Source of the DNA: Cyrtodaria siliqua
Lineage: Eukaryota > Mollusca > Bivalvia > Adapedonta > Hiatellidae
Length of the DNA: 64,000 bases
Assembly (NCBI GenBank): GCA_037043455.1
Contig: JAWPHD010007173.1
Location: 62,001-126,000, forward strand
Direction: 5' to 3'
Below the pieces are notes generated by a model that searched no databases, had not been told where the DNA came from, and saw only the letters and a list, made by a program, of their open reading frames with translations. Shown here in pieces: positions 45,721 to 57,579 of the stretch (position 1 is the stretch's first letter; each line of letters starts with the position of its first letter). A program made the translations under genes and the position numbers.

Positions 45721-46655
45721 TGTCTTTTTTTTATTGTCTTTATTTAAATAAAGGCCTATTATTAGATACATAAAATAGGAAAAAAATAGCATTTTGTAAA
45801 AATTCCAACAAAATTAAAAAAATTAAGCATAATGGTACGGTTCCAAAAACCAATATTAAATCTCAATATGCATGGTGACCTATGAATTTAATTGCATATA
45901 TTGTCTAAATATATGTTCAAGTAAGTGCCTAGGAAGTTTGAACAAATTCTGTCATTAGGAATATAACAAAAAAGGAAAATATACCATTTCTATATAATTT
46001 CATACAAAACTTGGCCTTTTAGCATAGGGGTAGGGTTTCAAATTTTCTTTCTAAACAAGCATGGGGACCTATCATTTTTATTGCACATTTTGTTTTTATA
46101 TATGTTAAACTATGTTTAGAAAGTTTAAACAAATTCTATTATTGGGAACATACAAAAAAAAAAAAGGAAATTGTATCATTATGTGCTAATTTGTGCATAA
46201 AATGTGGTAATGGTCTCAACAGATTTTGTAAAAAATATAGGTTTTACATAAAGATGAGCTTTAAATGTTATTGTAATTAAATGTTCTTTATTTTAATACA
46301 ATTTTAGCAGAATTGTGACCAATGAATAAATGATTAGACATCACAAATGTCTTATTTAGCTATTTCATGGACTTGTTCAACTTTTTTCAATTATTTTTTA
46401 AAATTTTAACAATCATGGTGACCTACCATTATTTTTGCCTTTTCTGTCTATATATATATAACAGACTTACTGTACAAAAAGTTTAAAGAAAATCTGTTAT
46501 GCAGAAAAAACTATAGAAAATGTCTTTAAATGGTAGATTCAAAGGGTAGTCTTGCTTTATTTTCACTCCAAATTATTTGAAAGCATGAATATTTCTGTGC
46601 TGTTATAGAGAAAGCTAAACCTGACAGAGGTTCTAAAAGCACTTCATTTAATTGT
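45721..46655. repeat. Diverged AT-rich tandem repeat
   Basis: ATGCATGGTGACCTATGAATT (45867), AAGCATGGGGACCTATCATT (46059) and CAATCATGGTGACCTACCAT (46410) mark related units spaced 192 and about 350 bp. Each is followed by a TTTAAACAAATTCT or similar motif. No ORF. Confidence 0.6.
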
Positions 46656-46656
46656 G

Positions 46657-47510
46657 TTGCCTGCGTAGCATGGCAGACACTTTGTCCATCGTCTGTCGTC
46701 GTCCATCGTCCACTTAGACACTTTGTCCATCGTCTGTCGTCGTCCGTCGGTCACGCTTTAACCTGCAACCTAACCTTGGCCATAATTTGAAAAGTATTTA
46801 ACCTATGTTCATGAAACTTCACACACATATTCATCTCAACCAAAGGAATGTTGTTACACATGTCAAATAACTCTGACTTTCATTTTGGCATTTTGAGTTA
46901 TTCCCCCGTTCATAAAACTTTAACCTGCAACCTAACCCAAGCTCATAACTGGCCATAACTTCATAAATATTTGACCTGTGTTCATGAAACTTCACATACT
47001 TACCTTATCACATAGAATATTGTTACACATGTCCAATAACTCTGACTTTCATTTCAGCAGAGTTATGCCCCCTTTTCATAAAAGTTTAACCTGCAACCTA
47101 ACCAAGCTCATAACTGGCCGCAACTGGAAAAGTATGTAACCTGTATTCATGAAACTTCACACACATCTTCATCTTAACAAAAAGAATGTTGCTACACTTG
47201 TTCAGTAACTCTTGACTTTCATTTTGGCAGAGTTATGCCCCTTTTCATAAAACTTTAACCTGCAACCTAACCTAGCTCATAACTTGGAAAAATATTGATC
47301 TATGGTCATGAAACTGTATACAGTTTTTCTTTATCAATTATCCAATGCCCCTTTTCATAAATGTTGACACTAAAAAACAAATCTGCTCCATAATTCATGA
47401 AAGATTTCACCCCAGTCTTCAAACTTTAGAGTTTGATTGTACTTTTGGAAATATGCACATGGCAGGTGACACAAGCGTTTCGTGCATAACCCTTCTAGTT
47501 TCCTCTTTGG
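46657..47510 (+). mobile_element. Family G element
   Basis: Head GTTGCCTGCGTAGCATGGC and CATCGTCTGTCGTCGTCC repeats, then four units of about 168 bp (TTCATGAAACTTCACACAC; GAGTTATGCCCC). The end segment (CATAATTCATGAAAGATTTC to 47510) is shared with 5095-5235. This uninterrupted copy supplies the empty site for the family B insertion at 2846. Confidence 0.75.
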
Positions 47511-47905
47511 AAAGATTGCGATGGAACTTGCTGAGTAGGTAGCTTATATGGAAAGGAAGTTTGGGATTGCATTTGTGGTCACTTTGGTCAAGGTCATGGT
47601 CACTTTTACTTAAAACAGAAAAATTGTTTCCGCTAAATAACTTTTGTTAGGAGTGAGATATTGTAACGAAACTTGCTGTGTAGGTAGCTTATATGAAAAG
47701 GACGCTTGAGGTTGCATTTCTGGCCCTAAGTTCAAACAAACTTAAGTCATAGTTCATGCTCAAGATTAAAATTCATGCTCTTGAACCAGCAGTACTGATC
47801 ATTTCTGCCAAATGTCATTCAAATCCAGCCAGTGGTTCAGGAAAACAGTCCAGAAGTTTGGTATTGCATTGGAGGTCACTAGGGTTAATGTCACTGTTAC
47901 TAAAA
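47511..47905. repeat. Two-unit repeat with GTAGGTAGCTTATATG
   Basis: GAACTTGCTGAGTAGGTAGC (47523) and GAAACTTGCTGTGTAGGTAG (47668) begin two units about 146 bp apart with GGTTGCATTT/GGATTGCATTTG and CAAGGTCATGGTCAC. A weaker third lies at 47860. No gene. Confidence 0.6.
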
Positions 47906-48370
47906 AAATGCTAGTAGCATTTAAATATTTATAAGAAAGGGGTGGTATATAAGCAAATAGCATATGTTTATGCATTGATGAGGCCTTTTGATTCAAGACA
48001 ATAACATAATGTCTTTGCATGTCTCACAGAGGATTCTGATTCAGCTATCTTTCAAGCAAGAAGAAACATATGTCCACATACAAATGAAGTCAAATGAGAA
48101 GTCAGATCGTCAATAGTTGTATGGATGCAAATAAAATGAGATTTTTTTCCAGAATGAAAATCAGTAAATGCCACCTGCAAAAAAACTCGAATGCATGAAC
48201 AAAATTAGCTTATTCTTCTTCTTGAAAATGTGTCGTATAACCCCGGAGACGAGGTAGTATTATAGATGGTGCATATTTGGCCATTTCAAGAACGTCATTG
48301 AACTACGAAGATATAATGAATTTATTCAAGATATGAGACCAATGTTTGAGTCTTTCTGTTAAAAACGTAA
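47906..48370. other. Unassigned sequence before the pseudogene
   Basis: No repeat unit or clear exon. May include a decayed upstream part of the pseudogene that I cannot recognise. Confidence 0.4.
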
Positions 48371-48903
48371 CAATATCGACGTCACATTTGACAGATATCT
48401 GGATGATAGTTTGAAACGTAAGTACAAGAGGTTCTGGTATCAGGACAGAAGTTAATTCAGGTTCAGTAAAAGTGCTGGCTAATTGGAACACTGTTTTACG
48501 AGTAGCTGGAAATAAAACCTGAACTGATTTTGCTAATCGCATGTTTAATTTCAAAGCCAGTTTGTGTAACAGTAGATGGGAAAAACAGTTCATATGTCTG
48601 GAAAGCTGAATGTGCACCCCGTAACCACTTAGGGGCTGACAAACGAATACTTATACGTGGAAAACATAAATTCAAGAAAGGTTGTAGGGAAATTATAATG
48701 CCCGACTCTGACACTGACGTGGTTGTTATTGAAGTTTCCTCGCTTAAGAATCATGGCATAGATCAACTTCGGCTTGCCTATGGAAGAGGGACGGATTTAA
48801 AAAGGCTATCAATACATGACATCGTGTTCCAGTTAGGTCCAAAACATTGCAAAATCGTTTCAAACTTCTACGGAAAAGGGAAAGTCTGCATGGCAAACTT
48901 GGA
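48371..48903 (+). pseudogene. Frameshifted fragment of a transposon-associated uncharacterised protein
   Basis: Three + strand segments in different frames line up in order with a protein type frequent in invertebrate genomes near mobile elements. They are IDVTFDRYLDDSLK (about 48376-48450), WNTVLRVAGNKT (about 48483-48519), and then from 48521 ELILL... through KKGCREIIMPDSDTDVVVIE to SIHDIVFQLGPKHCKIVSNF. A one-base insertion near 48520 breaks the frame between segments two and three, and stops separate segments one and two. D-T-D in the acidic DSDTDVVVI strand and the later HDIV...LG block are the recognisable features of the family, whose function is unknown to me. Family M repeat cuts it off at 48904. 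Confidence 0.65.
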
Positions 48904-49551
48904 ACATTTATTTTTTTACATATTTCTGTGTTGTTTTAGTCAATTCTTACACATGAATGAAGCAACCCTCCCTGCCCCCACCACCCCGACCCCCCGCCTC
49001 TCACCCCATCACCCACCCCCCCAACCCGCCCCAGACTTGTAACTTTTTTTCTTTTTTTTTTTACATATTTCTGTGTTGCTTTTGTCAATCCTTACACATA
49101 TATGTTGCAACCCTCCCTGCCCCACCCCCCCTTCCCCCCCGCCTCTCACCCCCCACCCCCCACCCCGCCCAAAACTTGAATATTTTTATTTTTTTTTACA
49201 CATTTCTGTGTTGTTTTAGTCAATTCTTACACATATGTTGCAACCCTCCCTGCCCCCACCACCCCACCCCCCGCCTCTCACCCCATCACCCCCCACCCCG
49301 CCCCAGACTTGCTTTTGTCAGTTCTTACACATATATGTTACATATTTCTTTGTTGTTTTAGTCAATTCTTACACATATATGTTCGCCCCCAACCCACTCC
49401 CGCCTCTCCCCCACTCTCCCCCACACCCCACCCCCACTTGATTTTTTTTTTTTTTACATATTTCTGTGTTGCTTTTGTCAATTCTTACACATATATGTTG
49501 CCCACTCCCCCCCTGCCTCTTACCCCGCTCCACTTGTTTTATTTTGTTTTT
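48904..49551. repeat. Family M pyrimidine-rich minisatellite, second array
   Basis: Six to seven units with TACATATTTCTGTGTTG, TTTTGTCAATTCTTACACAT and C-rich segments. It continues after the family A insertion at 51424. Confidence 0.85.
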
Positions 49552-51423
49552 AGCTCTACTGGCCGAAGGCCAGCAGAGCTTATGGGATGCCGAGTTGTCC
49601 GTCGTCCGTCCGTCGTCCGTCGTCCGTCTTCTGTTGTTAACTTTTGTCTCGTTAAGCTGATAGGGCCTTCATTTTTCATCCGATCTTTACCAAACTTTAA
49701 CAGGTTGTTAATATCAATGAAAGCTCGGATGAGTTCGAAAACCAGCCAGATCGGACAAGTAACAGCGGAGTTATGGTCCTTGATTTAGTTAAAAATGCTA
49801 TATTGCTAAATTTTGCCTCGTTAAGACGATAGGGCCTTTATTTTTCATCCTATCTTTACCAAACTTTACCACATTGTTAATATCAATGAATGCTCGGACA
49901 AGTTCGAAAACCAGCCAGATCGACCTAGTAACAGCGGAGTTGTGGCCCTTGATTTAGTTAAAAATGCTATATTTTGCATTGTTAAGACGATAGGGGCTTC
50001 ATTGTTCATCCAATCTTTACCAATCTTTATCAGATTGTTAATGTCATTGAAAGCTCGAACAAGTTGAAAACCAGCCATATCAGACCAGTAACAGCGGAGT
50101 TATGGCCCTTGATTTAGTTAAAAAATGCTATATTTTGCCTCGTTAAGACGATAGGGGCTTCATTGTTCATCTGATCTTTACCAAACTTGATCAGATTGTT
50201 AATATCAATGAAAGCTCAGACAAGTTCGAAAACCAGCCAGATCGGACCAGTAACAGCAGAGTTATGGTCCTTGATTTCGTTAAAAATGCTATATTTTGCC
50301 TCGTTAAGAGGATAGGGGATTCATTGTTCATCCGATCTTTACCAATCTTTATCAGATTGTTAATATCAATGAAAGCTCGGACAAGTTCGAAAACCAGCCA
50401 TATCGGATTAGTAAAAGCGGAGTTATGGCTCTTGATTTAGTTAAAAATGCTATATTTTGTCTCGTTAAGACGATAGGGGTTTCATTGTTCATCCGTTCTT
50501 TACCAAACTTTATCATATTGTTAATGCCGCTGAAAGCTCGAACATGTTCGAAAACCAGCCATATTGGACCAGTAACAGCGGAGTTATGGCCCTTGATTTA
50601 GTTAAAAATGCTATATTTTGCCTCGTTAAGATGATAGGGGCTTCATTGTTCATCCGATCTTTAGCAAACTTTATCAGATTGTTAATATCAATGAAAGCTC
50701 TATCAAGTTCGAAATACATTCATATCGGACAAGTAACAGCGGAGTTATGGGCCCTTGATTTAGTTCAAAATGATATATTTTGCCTTGTTAAGACGATAGG
50801 GCCTTCATTTTGCATCTGATCTTTGCCAAACTTTAGCAGATTTTATGACTTTCTTTTTTACGTTATTTTTAAATTTTCTTATTTTCTTATGTTTTTATTT
50901 TATTTATTTTTTTTTTGACTTTTTTTTTTTGACTTTTTTTTTTTTTTGACTTTTTTTTTTAATTATTTTTTTTTTTGACTTTTTTTTTTTTTTAATTCAT
51001 GTTTTTTTGTTGTTTTTTTAATATTTATTGATTGATTTTTTTTTTAATTGATTCATTTTTTTTAATTTTTTTTTTTTGATTATTATTATTCTCTAAATTT
51101 TTATTATTTTTATTTTTTATTTTTTTTATTTTTTACCTCTATGTTGGACCAGTCGGACCAGTAACAGAGGTGTTATGGCTCTTGATTTAGTTAAACATGC
51201 TATATTTTGCCTCGTTTATACGGCTGGGCCTTCATTTTTCATCTGATCTTTACCAAACTTTACCAGATTCTTTAGTTATATATATGGGCCATGATTAAGT
51301 TAAAAAGCTGTTTTTTGCCCGAAACTTTCAAAAAAACTTAAATGGCAGTCAGTCGCTTCATTGATGTTATAATAGCCGTGTTAGCCAGTAGAGCGTCTAC
51401 AGGCCCTCTTGGGCCTCTTGTTT
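49552..51423 (+). mobile_element. Family A element, complete copy
   Basis: Best complete A copy. Head AGCTCTACTGGCC-GAA-GGCCAGCAGAGC, GTCC/CGTC run, then seven core units of about 160 bp to 50840. A T-rich block follows (50840-51135, repeated GACTTTTTTTT), then a partial unit and TCGCTTCATTGATGTTATAA. The terminus is CCAGTAGAGCGTCTACAGGC, hairpin GGCCCTCTTGGGCC and TCTTGTTTT. It lies within a family M array that continues on both sides. Confidence 0.9.
50840..51135. repeat. T-rich block inside the family A element
   Basis: Runs of 8-14 T separated by GAC, AATT or ATTG. It replaces the segment between CCAAACTTTAGCAGATT and GACCAGTCGGACCAGTAA of the A core. Confidence 0.8.
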
Positions 51424-51500
51424 TTACATATTTCTGTGTAGTTTTGGTCAATTCTTACACATAGTTATGTTGTGCTCCCAATCCCACCCCACATTGTTGT
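51424..51500. repeat. Family M minisatellite, continuation
   Basis: TTTTTACATATTTCTGTGTAG, GTCAATTCTTACACATAG and a short C-rich part, the right-hand continuation of the array interrupted at 49552. Confidence 0.8.
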
Positions 51501-52080
51501 AGCCTTGTTTTCTGATGGTATATACTAGCTATAAATTTATTATTCTCAGAAAAATTGAATAGTCGAGCTGCGCTGTTCTCTGACAGCTCTTGTTTATATA
51601 TATAATTTTTTTTTTTTTTTTTTTACTCCAATAATTTTTTTCGGATCAATATGTTATAAATGAAATTTTAACACATCCAATAATTGTTCTGGCCATGTTA
51701 TTAAATCCAGTTTATTTGATTTCTGAATGAAAATCCCGAACAAAATAATGGCCGCCATGTTCTTCTTCTTTCATTTATGTTGATTTATACGCGTGATGCG
51801 GTTATGTGTATCATATAAGGGATACAACTATTTTGCTTAAAAACTATCATATACTATTTATACATGACCAGTGTTGTGTAATAACATCGATTTGTTAATA
51901 AATCGACACCTGTAAAGCATATTTCTTGTCAGGGAGCAAAAGAAAACGGTAATAACGATGGGACTATTTACGCGGAAGCCCCATCACAACATACCCGGCC
52001 ATACCCGCGACTTATGACTAAAACCACTGGTCAGACCGGGCTGACCGGGTGGGATAATTAATAGGTCGCAAACGTAATGT
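51501..52080. other. Unassigned intronic sequence
   Basis: AT-rich with a T run at 51608. AATAATGGCCGCCATG at about 51742 is a short hairpin-like motif. No gene or known repeat. Confidence 0.4.
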
Positions 52081-52403
52081 GCCCTGGGCGGTATTACACC
52101 GCTCAAGTAATTACAATAAACAGGAAATATATCATAAAACTAGGTTTCCCTAAATGGTGCGTGCTTTTGTGATATACCGATGTATGTACCCTAATTAGGC
52201 TGTACTTCAATAGTGCACCGCAATATTTAATTAGTCTGTATTGATATTTGGGGGCAGTGGAGACTAGAGAGCGTGTCATATTGCAAACACCGCTCCTAGA
52301 GTGTTTGGTGTTGATGGCGACTTATGGCAAATATATAATACTATAGAAATTATGGTGCCGAAATTATATGCTGTTTCATTTATTATTGTTTTTATTCATT
52401 TTT
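52081..52403. repeat. Dispersed 320-bp repeat, copy 2
   Basis: Copy of 43759-44080. It ends at TTTTATTCATTTTT, where a family A element is inserted in the same T run that is intact at 44071-44080 of copy 1. Confidence 0.85.
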
Positions 52404-53150
52404 AGCTCTACTGGCCCTTCGGCCAGCAGAGCTTATGGGATGCCGAGCTGTCCGTCGTCCGTCCGTCGTCCGTTGTTAACTTTTGTCTCGTTAAGACGTT
52501 AGGGCCTTCACTTTTCATCCAATCTTTACCAAACTTTAACAGGTTGTTAATATGAATGAAAGCTTGGATGAGTTCGAAAACCAGCCAGATCGGCCAAGTA
52601 ACAGCGGAGTTATGGCCCTTGTTTTAGTTAAATGCTATATTGTTATATTTTGCCTCGTTAAGACGATAGGGCCTTCATTTTTCATCCTATCTTTACCAAA
52701 CTTTACCACATTGTTAATATCAATGAAAGCTTGAACAAGTTCGAAAACCAGCCATATCGGACCAGTAACAGCGGAGTTATGGCCCTTGATTTAGTTAAAA
52801 TGCTATATTTTGCCTCGTTAAGACGATAGGGGCTTCATTGTTCATCCGATCTTTACCAAACTTTATCAGATTGTTAATATCAATGAAAGCTCAAACAAGT
52901 TCGAAAACCAAACATATCGGACCAGTAACAGCGGAGTTATGACCCTTGATTTAGTTCAAAACGCTATATTTTGCCTCGTTAAGACGAGAGGGCCTTCATT
53001 TTTCATCCGATCGTTACTAAACGTTTTTTTTTTTTTTTTTTTCAATTTTATTATTTATTTTTTGTGTTCATTTTCTTCATTGAAATTTTTTTTTTTTAAT
53101 TTTTTTTTAAATTTTTTTTCTTTTAATTTTTTTTTTTTTTTGTTAAAAAT
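52404..53150 (+). mobile_element. Family A element, T-rich 3' end
   Basis: Head AGCTCTACTGGCCC-TTC-GGCCAGCAGAGC with a compensated stem, CGTCC run, about four core units, then a change to T runs at 53023 directly after ATCGTTACTAAACG. No hairpin 3' end is present. Confidence 0.75.
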
Positions 53151-54710
53151 GAAGATTTTCTTTATATGCCATGTGCCTTCAACACACACACACATGATAC
53201 ACATGAAAAGCATGCACGTGAATTGTAAATTGAAACCAAGAGGTATGGTGAAACATTCGGATATACAGGTCATTTGATCGTATTCATATGTTATTATTTA
53301 GTTTGTGCTGTTTTTATTCGAATATAATAATAAATTACTCTTATTTCGCCATGTTTCTATTCACAACAGTCACTCAGGTGTGTTTAATACATCCAAACAT
53401 ATAGTTGCCATTTATAATAGTTTGACAATTGAAACCCGTCAGTGCCACCATACTACAGCATTGAGATTATTTTGGAAGTACATGCCATTGAAAGAATATC
53501 TTCTTTTTTTAACAATGGTGTACTTCGAATTTTGGATGATGTGATAACATGGCTTATTTTATTCAGAAATGATGTCTCGTCTGCACTCGCTGGATAAATG
53601 AACTATTTTATGGACCAGTTTATTTCACATAAAAAACAAAACAACTTTGAGTAAATCTGTACCAAACTTTTCGAATATAAAGCGCACAATTTCTGCCATA
53701 TAAGTAATCTTTCTAACATCAATAGTGTTGAATTACTGTCATGTACTATATGGTTGACATTGCTCGTGCCTAAAATGGGTACATCGTTGAAAAATTGACT
53801 TGACCATATCTCATCGATTTTGGATTTTTTGTATCAAAGATGGCTTGTAAAGCAATTAAAACTCAGTGGAGCCTGTAATTGACAGGTAAAACCGGTTTTG
53901 TCCAGTTTTTATCAAGGGTCACACGCATGGCTGGTGAGAGGAGAGACAGTTAATTAGATAATTGACCAAGCTGCGCATTTTAGCAGTATAATCTCGATGC
54001 CAAATTGCTTAATTTATATTCATTAACCACAAAGTTGAAACTCCTTACAAAAACAGATTATACTTTTTAGGCTATTTCTTTTATATCTTTGTGTCATTTT
54101 TCTATGTATTTATCTAAGTTACAAATAGAAACGAAGTACTGATAGACAAACAATATTTAATAATCTCTAACCTAGGGGAAAGAACTCTTCGCGAATGGAG
54201 ACAAAACACGGAAGTGAAATTATCACTGGCAAAAACAATCGATTGCTTTGATAATAAATTAAAGAATCTGTTACATTTATTCCTACACTTGACAGTTTTA
54301 CATACCTTTCATTAATGTAAGCCAATTTAAAAGCTTTCCTGGACTGATAAATTGAAAACTGTTTGCAAAATGTAATTCACTGTATAAAACTTGTGGGTGG
54401 GGTATGGCACGCAAAGGCAAATTAAATATTTTTAGTTTGAAACCGTTTATATAATGAAATATTTTCTTTTATAAACATATAGATGATTATAAATATCCTT
54501 TTTTTCTTTTTAACAATTTAGATGTGTTGTTTCCCTCACCACCACGTGGAATCACTGACTCAAAGACTGAGTATGAATGCCATGCCCAAACACTGGAACT
54601 TCCTAAATTTTCCCAATGAACTTCCAAATTTGATACACAGGAAGTTCGAACTTCCTAAATTTGAACCTTAGTGGAAGCCCTGAGCACAGGATACAATTGA
54701 CCTCAGTACC
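53151..54710. other. Unique intronic sequence
   Basis: KLHDC4 intron. AT-rich with an ACACAC run at 53180. GGAACTTCCTAAATTT (54594) recurs at 54647 in a short direct repeat. The ORFs are short and unrecognised. Confidence 0.45.
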
Positions 54711-54865
54711 GTGTTGTGGTCTAGTGGTAGAGCGTCCGCCTTGCATGCGGGAGGCCATGGGTTCAATCCCCGGCCGGGTCAGACTTCATAAAAATGGTAC
54801 TAGTAGCTCCCTTGCTTGATGCTCAGCATATAAAGAGTATAGGGCTGGTCGGCCCGGTTCTTGAG
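54711..54865 (+). mobile_element. tRNA-derived SINE, Ala(UGC)-like head
   Basis: Box A TGGTCTAGTGG (54717-54727), an anticodon stem-loop reading UGC (TCCGC-CTTGCAT-GCGGG) and box B GGTTCAATCC (54760-54769) form a tRNA-like head. The acceptor stem does not pair (the 3' CCGGGTC has no partner) and the T-stem has mismatches, so it is not a working tRNA. After it comes TACTAGTAGCTCCCTTGC and GCTCAGCATATAAAGAG, resembling the conserved middle segment of some animal SINEs. It is a different family from the SINE at 14501. Confidence 0.75.
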
Positions 54866-55054
54866 CATTCTTAACCAAACTTGCACAGATTATATATGAC
54901 CATAACCTTTCGGAAAAGTTTGATAATGGACCAGTACTCAGCGATATAGGGCCATAAATGGCCGCCGTGGCGACCCAAAGTTTATATAGGAAAAGGCTAA
55001 ATATGACATCTTTACACATTAGAGCGTCTACAGGCCCTCTTGGGCCTCTTGTTT
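54866..55054 (+). mobile_element. Composite A/C fragment with 3' end
   Basis: A-like CTTAACCAAACTTGCACAG, then C-like GGCCGCCGTGGCGACCC and TTTATATAGGAAAAGGC, ending TAGAGCGTCTACAGGC, hairpin GGCCCTCTTGGGCC and TCTTGTTT. Confidence 0.65.
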
Positions 55055-55143
55055 AGAAAGCTTATGGAAAACCTATTTTTCGTGTAATTTCCGCTCTTCT
55101 TGTAGAACTAGAACCTAGTATAGAATTTACATCTAAAGTATAG

Positions 55144-55326
<183 letters not shown>

Positions 55327-55429
55327 TAAGAAAGTTAATCATGTATTTATTATGTAATGTATGTGCCCCTGTAAATTGTTTTCTGTGACAACTGAGGATT
55401 TTGCACTTTTCGTTGCTACAAATTAAAAT

Positions 55430-55870
55430 TTTTGTCGAGCCCATTTACAGATCTCGACTTAGTGATCGCAATGTCGTCTGGGTGTATGTGTGTCAGTTTA
55501 TTAGTCCATCCATTAGTCTGTGCATCCAATTTTCATTCCTAAATATCTTCTTTGTTACTTTCAGGATTTTTATCAAACTCCTCCATAATATCGCTGTTAC
55601 CTACTTTAAACGAAATATAGTTCATGTCCGGTCTTACTACGACATGCGTATCTTGCTTCTTTCTCGCAAGATTTTCACCAAACTCGCCAGAATGTTTCTT
55701 ATATGCATCTAAAATCTTGTGCAAAATTTCGGGTCGCTGTGACCTACCTTCGACGAAATATAGGTCATGTCCTGTCTCTGCTACGACATGCGTATCTTGC
55801 TTCTTTCTTGCAGGATTTTCAACAAACTCTGCTCGAATGTTCCTCATTAGCATCTAACATCATGTGCAAA
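55430..55870. repeat. Family K tandem repeat, about 145-bp unit
   Basis: Head-like TTTTTGTCGAGCCC at 55429 and two to three units with TACGACATGCGTATCTTGCT (55638 and 55783) and GACGAAATATAGGTCATGTC. The ORFs on both strands follow the unit. Confidence 0.7.
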
Positions 55871-55925
55871 ATTTAATTCACTTAAAAAAAATGACTTGCT
55901 CTTGCCCAACTTTATAATTTATCAG

Positions 55926-56967
55926 TGTAAATCTACTATGAGAAAATCAGATATCAAAAAGATTTTATTAAGATTGATGGTAGAAGAAGAAATTTTTGAG
56001 GAAAGTGCTTTAATGCTTAATGCAGTTTCCTCAAAAATGTCTTCTATTAGATTAGTGGAAACGAAATTTAAGTTAAAAATTAAAACAGATTGAATTGGAA
56101 AAAATGAAACTAGAAATGGCAATGAAAGTAAAGGAAGTGGATATGAAATTCAAGGAAGAAAAAGAAAGAAGATAATTTGAATTAGAAATGCGGAAAATGG
56201 ATTTGACAGTCAATGCAAATTCACCTTCACCGCCTCCCTCCCACTCATCTACTTTTGATGTAACTAAGCATATTAGATTACTACCACCTTTTCTAGAAAA
56301 AGAAGTTAACAAATATTTTCTTCATTTTGAGAATTTTTTTGAAAATTTGAAACGGTCGTTAGAAACTGGTCATTACTTTTACAGAGTGTCTTAATTGGTA
56401 AAGCCCATGAAGTTTACACTCACTTTTAGAGCAACGTTCTTTATACAAAACTGTTAAAGAAGTGATTTTGAAGGCTTATGAACTGGTCCCAGGCAGAAAT
56501 TTAGAAATTGTAAAAAATAACACTATCGCACACATGTTGAATTTGCTCAAACCAAAGAAGTTATTTGATAGATGGTGTGCATCCAAGACAATAGAGCACG
56601 ATCATGATAAATGAAGTTATTTTAAATGAAAAGTTTAAAAGGTGCATTAACAATGATGTTAAAATACAGACATGGGAAGATGCTGCGCATTTGGCAGATG
56701 ATTAGTTAACTCGCACGGTCTCTTTTGCCCTCAAATCAGGCAGTATTCTTTATTTAAGAAACCCTTTCGCTCGTATGGCAGTACTTCTAAACCTCAGTCT
56801 GGTACAGTAAGTACTAGTTATTCCAAACATCAAGCACCTAATGAGAATAGTGATTCAAAATCCTTATCTCATATTGCAAAAAGAAAAGTCACCTCATTTC
56901 TGAGTGCTTCACTTTGAATGTCCTTATTAAGATGTTATGCGACACAGGAGCTTCTCGATCTCTTATT
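55926..56967 (+). pseudogene. Broken Ty3/gypsy-like retrotransposon: gag and protease start
   Basis: A retrotransposon gag remnant. A coiled-coil-like Lys/Glu-rich N-terminus starts near ATG 55938. A capsid-like region with DVTKHIRLLPPF and FLHFENFF follows (56250-56340), then a capsid C-terminal region (56440-56720), a degraded zinc knuckle (about 56870-56910) and the retropepsin active-site motif DTGAS at 56941-56955. It is not functional: frames end at 56093 (TGA), 56173 (TAA) and near 56392, and several frameshifts follow. Reverse transcriptase and integrase are absent because a family A element cuts in at 56968. No LTR is visible upstream. The order gag - zinc knuckle - DTG matches Ty3/gypsy; assignment to a clade is not possible here. 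Confidence 0.75.
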
Positions 56968-57579
56968 AGCTCTACTGGCCAAGGGCAGCAGAGCTTATGG
57001 GATGGCGAGTTGTCCGTCCGTCGTTAACTTTTGTCTTGTTACCACGATAGGGCTTTCATTTTTGATCCGATCTCTACCAAAGTTTAACAGTTTGTTCATA
57101 TCAATGAAAGCTCGGACAAGTTCGAAAACCAGCCAGATCGGAATAATTTCACCGGAGTTATGGCTCTGGTTTTGCTGAAAAATGCCATATTAAGCCTTGT
57201 GAACACTCTAGCACCTTCATTTATTATTTGATCTTTACCAAACTTGCACAGAATGTTAATATCGACGAAATCTTGCAAAATTACGAAAACCAGCCAAATC
57301 GGATCAGTAACACTGGAGTTATGGCCCTTTTTTCCCCTGAAAATTGCTATTTTCTGCCTTGTGAACGCTCTAGCACCTTCATTTATTATTTGATCTTTAC
57401 CAAACTTGCACAGATTGTTAATATCAATGAAAGCTCGAACAAGTTCGAAAACCAGTTAAATTGGACATTAACAACGGAGTTATTGCCCTTAATTTAGTTA
57501 AAAATGCTATATTTTGCAACGTTAAGACGATAGGGGCTTCATTGTTCATCCGATCTTTACCAAACTTTATCAGATAATT
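56968..57579 (+). mobile_element. Family A element, left part, inserted in the gag-pol remnant
   Basis: Head AGCTCTACTGGCCAAGGGCAGC, GTCCGTCC, then three to four core units, some with the GTGAACACTCTAGCACC variant. Interrupted at 57580 by a hAT-like element and resumed at 60645. Confidence 0.75.

Noticed and set aside
48303..48617. 104-codon - strand ORF
   Set aside because: It is the antisense of the + strand pseudogene, whose recognisable protein words are on +.
54714..54782. Functional tRNA-Ala(UGC) gene
   Set aside because: Acceptor stem does not pair and T-stem has mismatches; the sequence continues into a SINE body.
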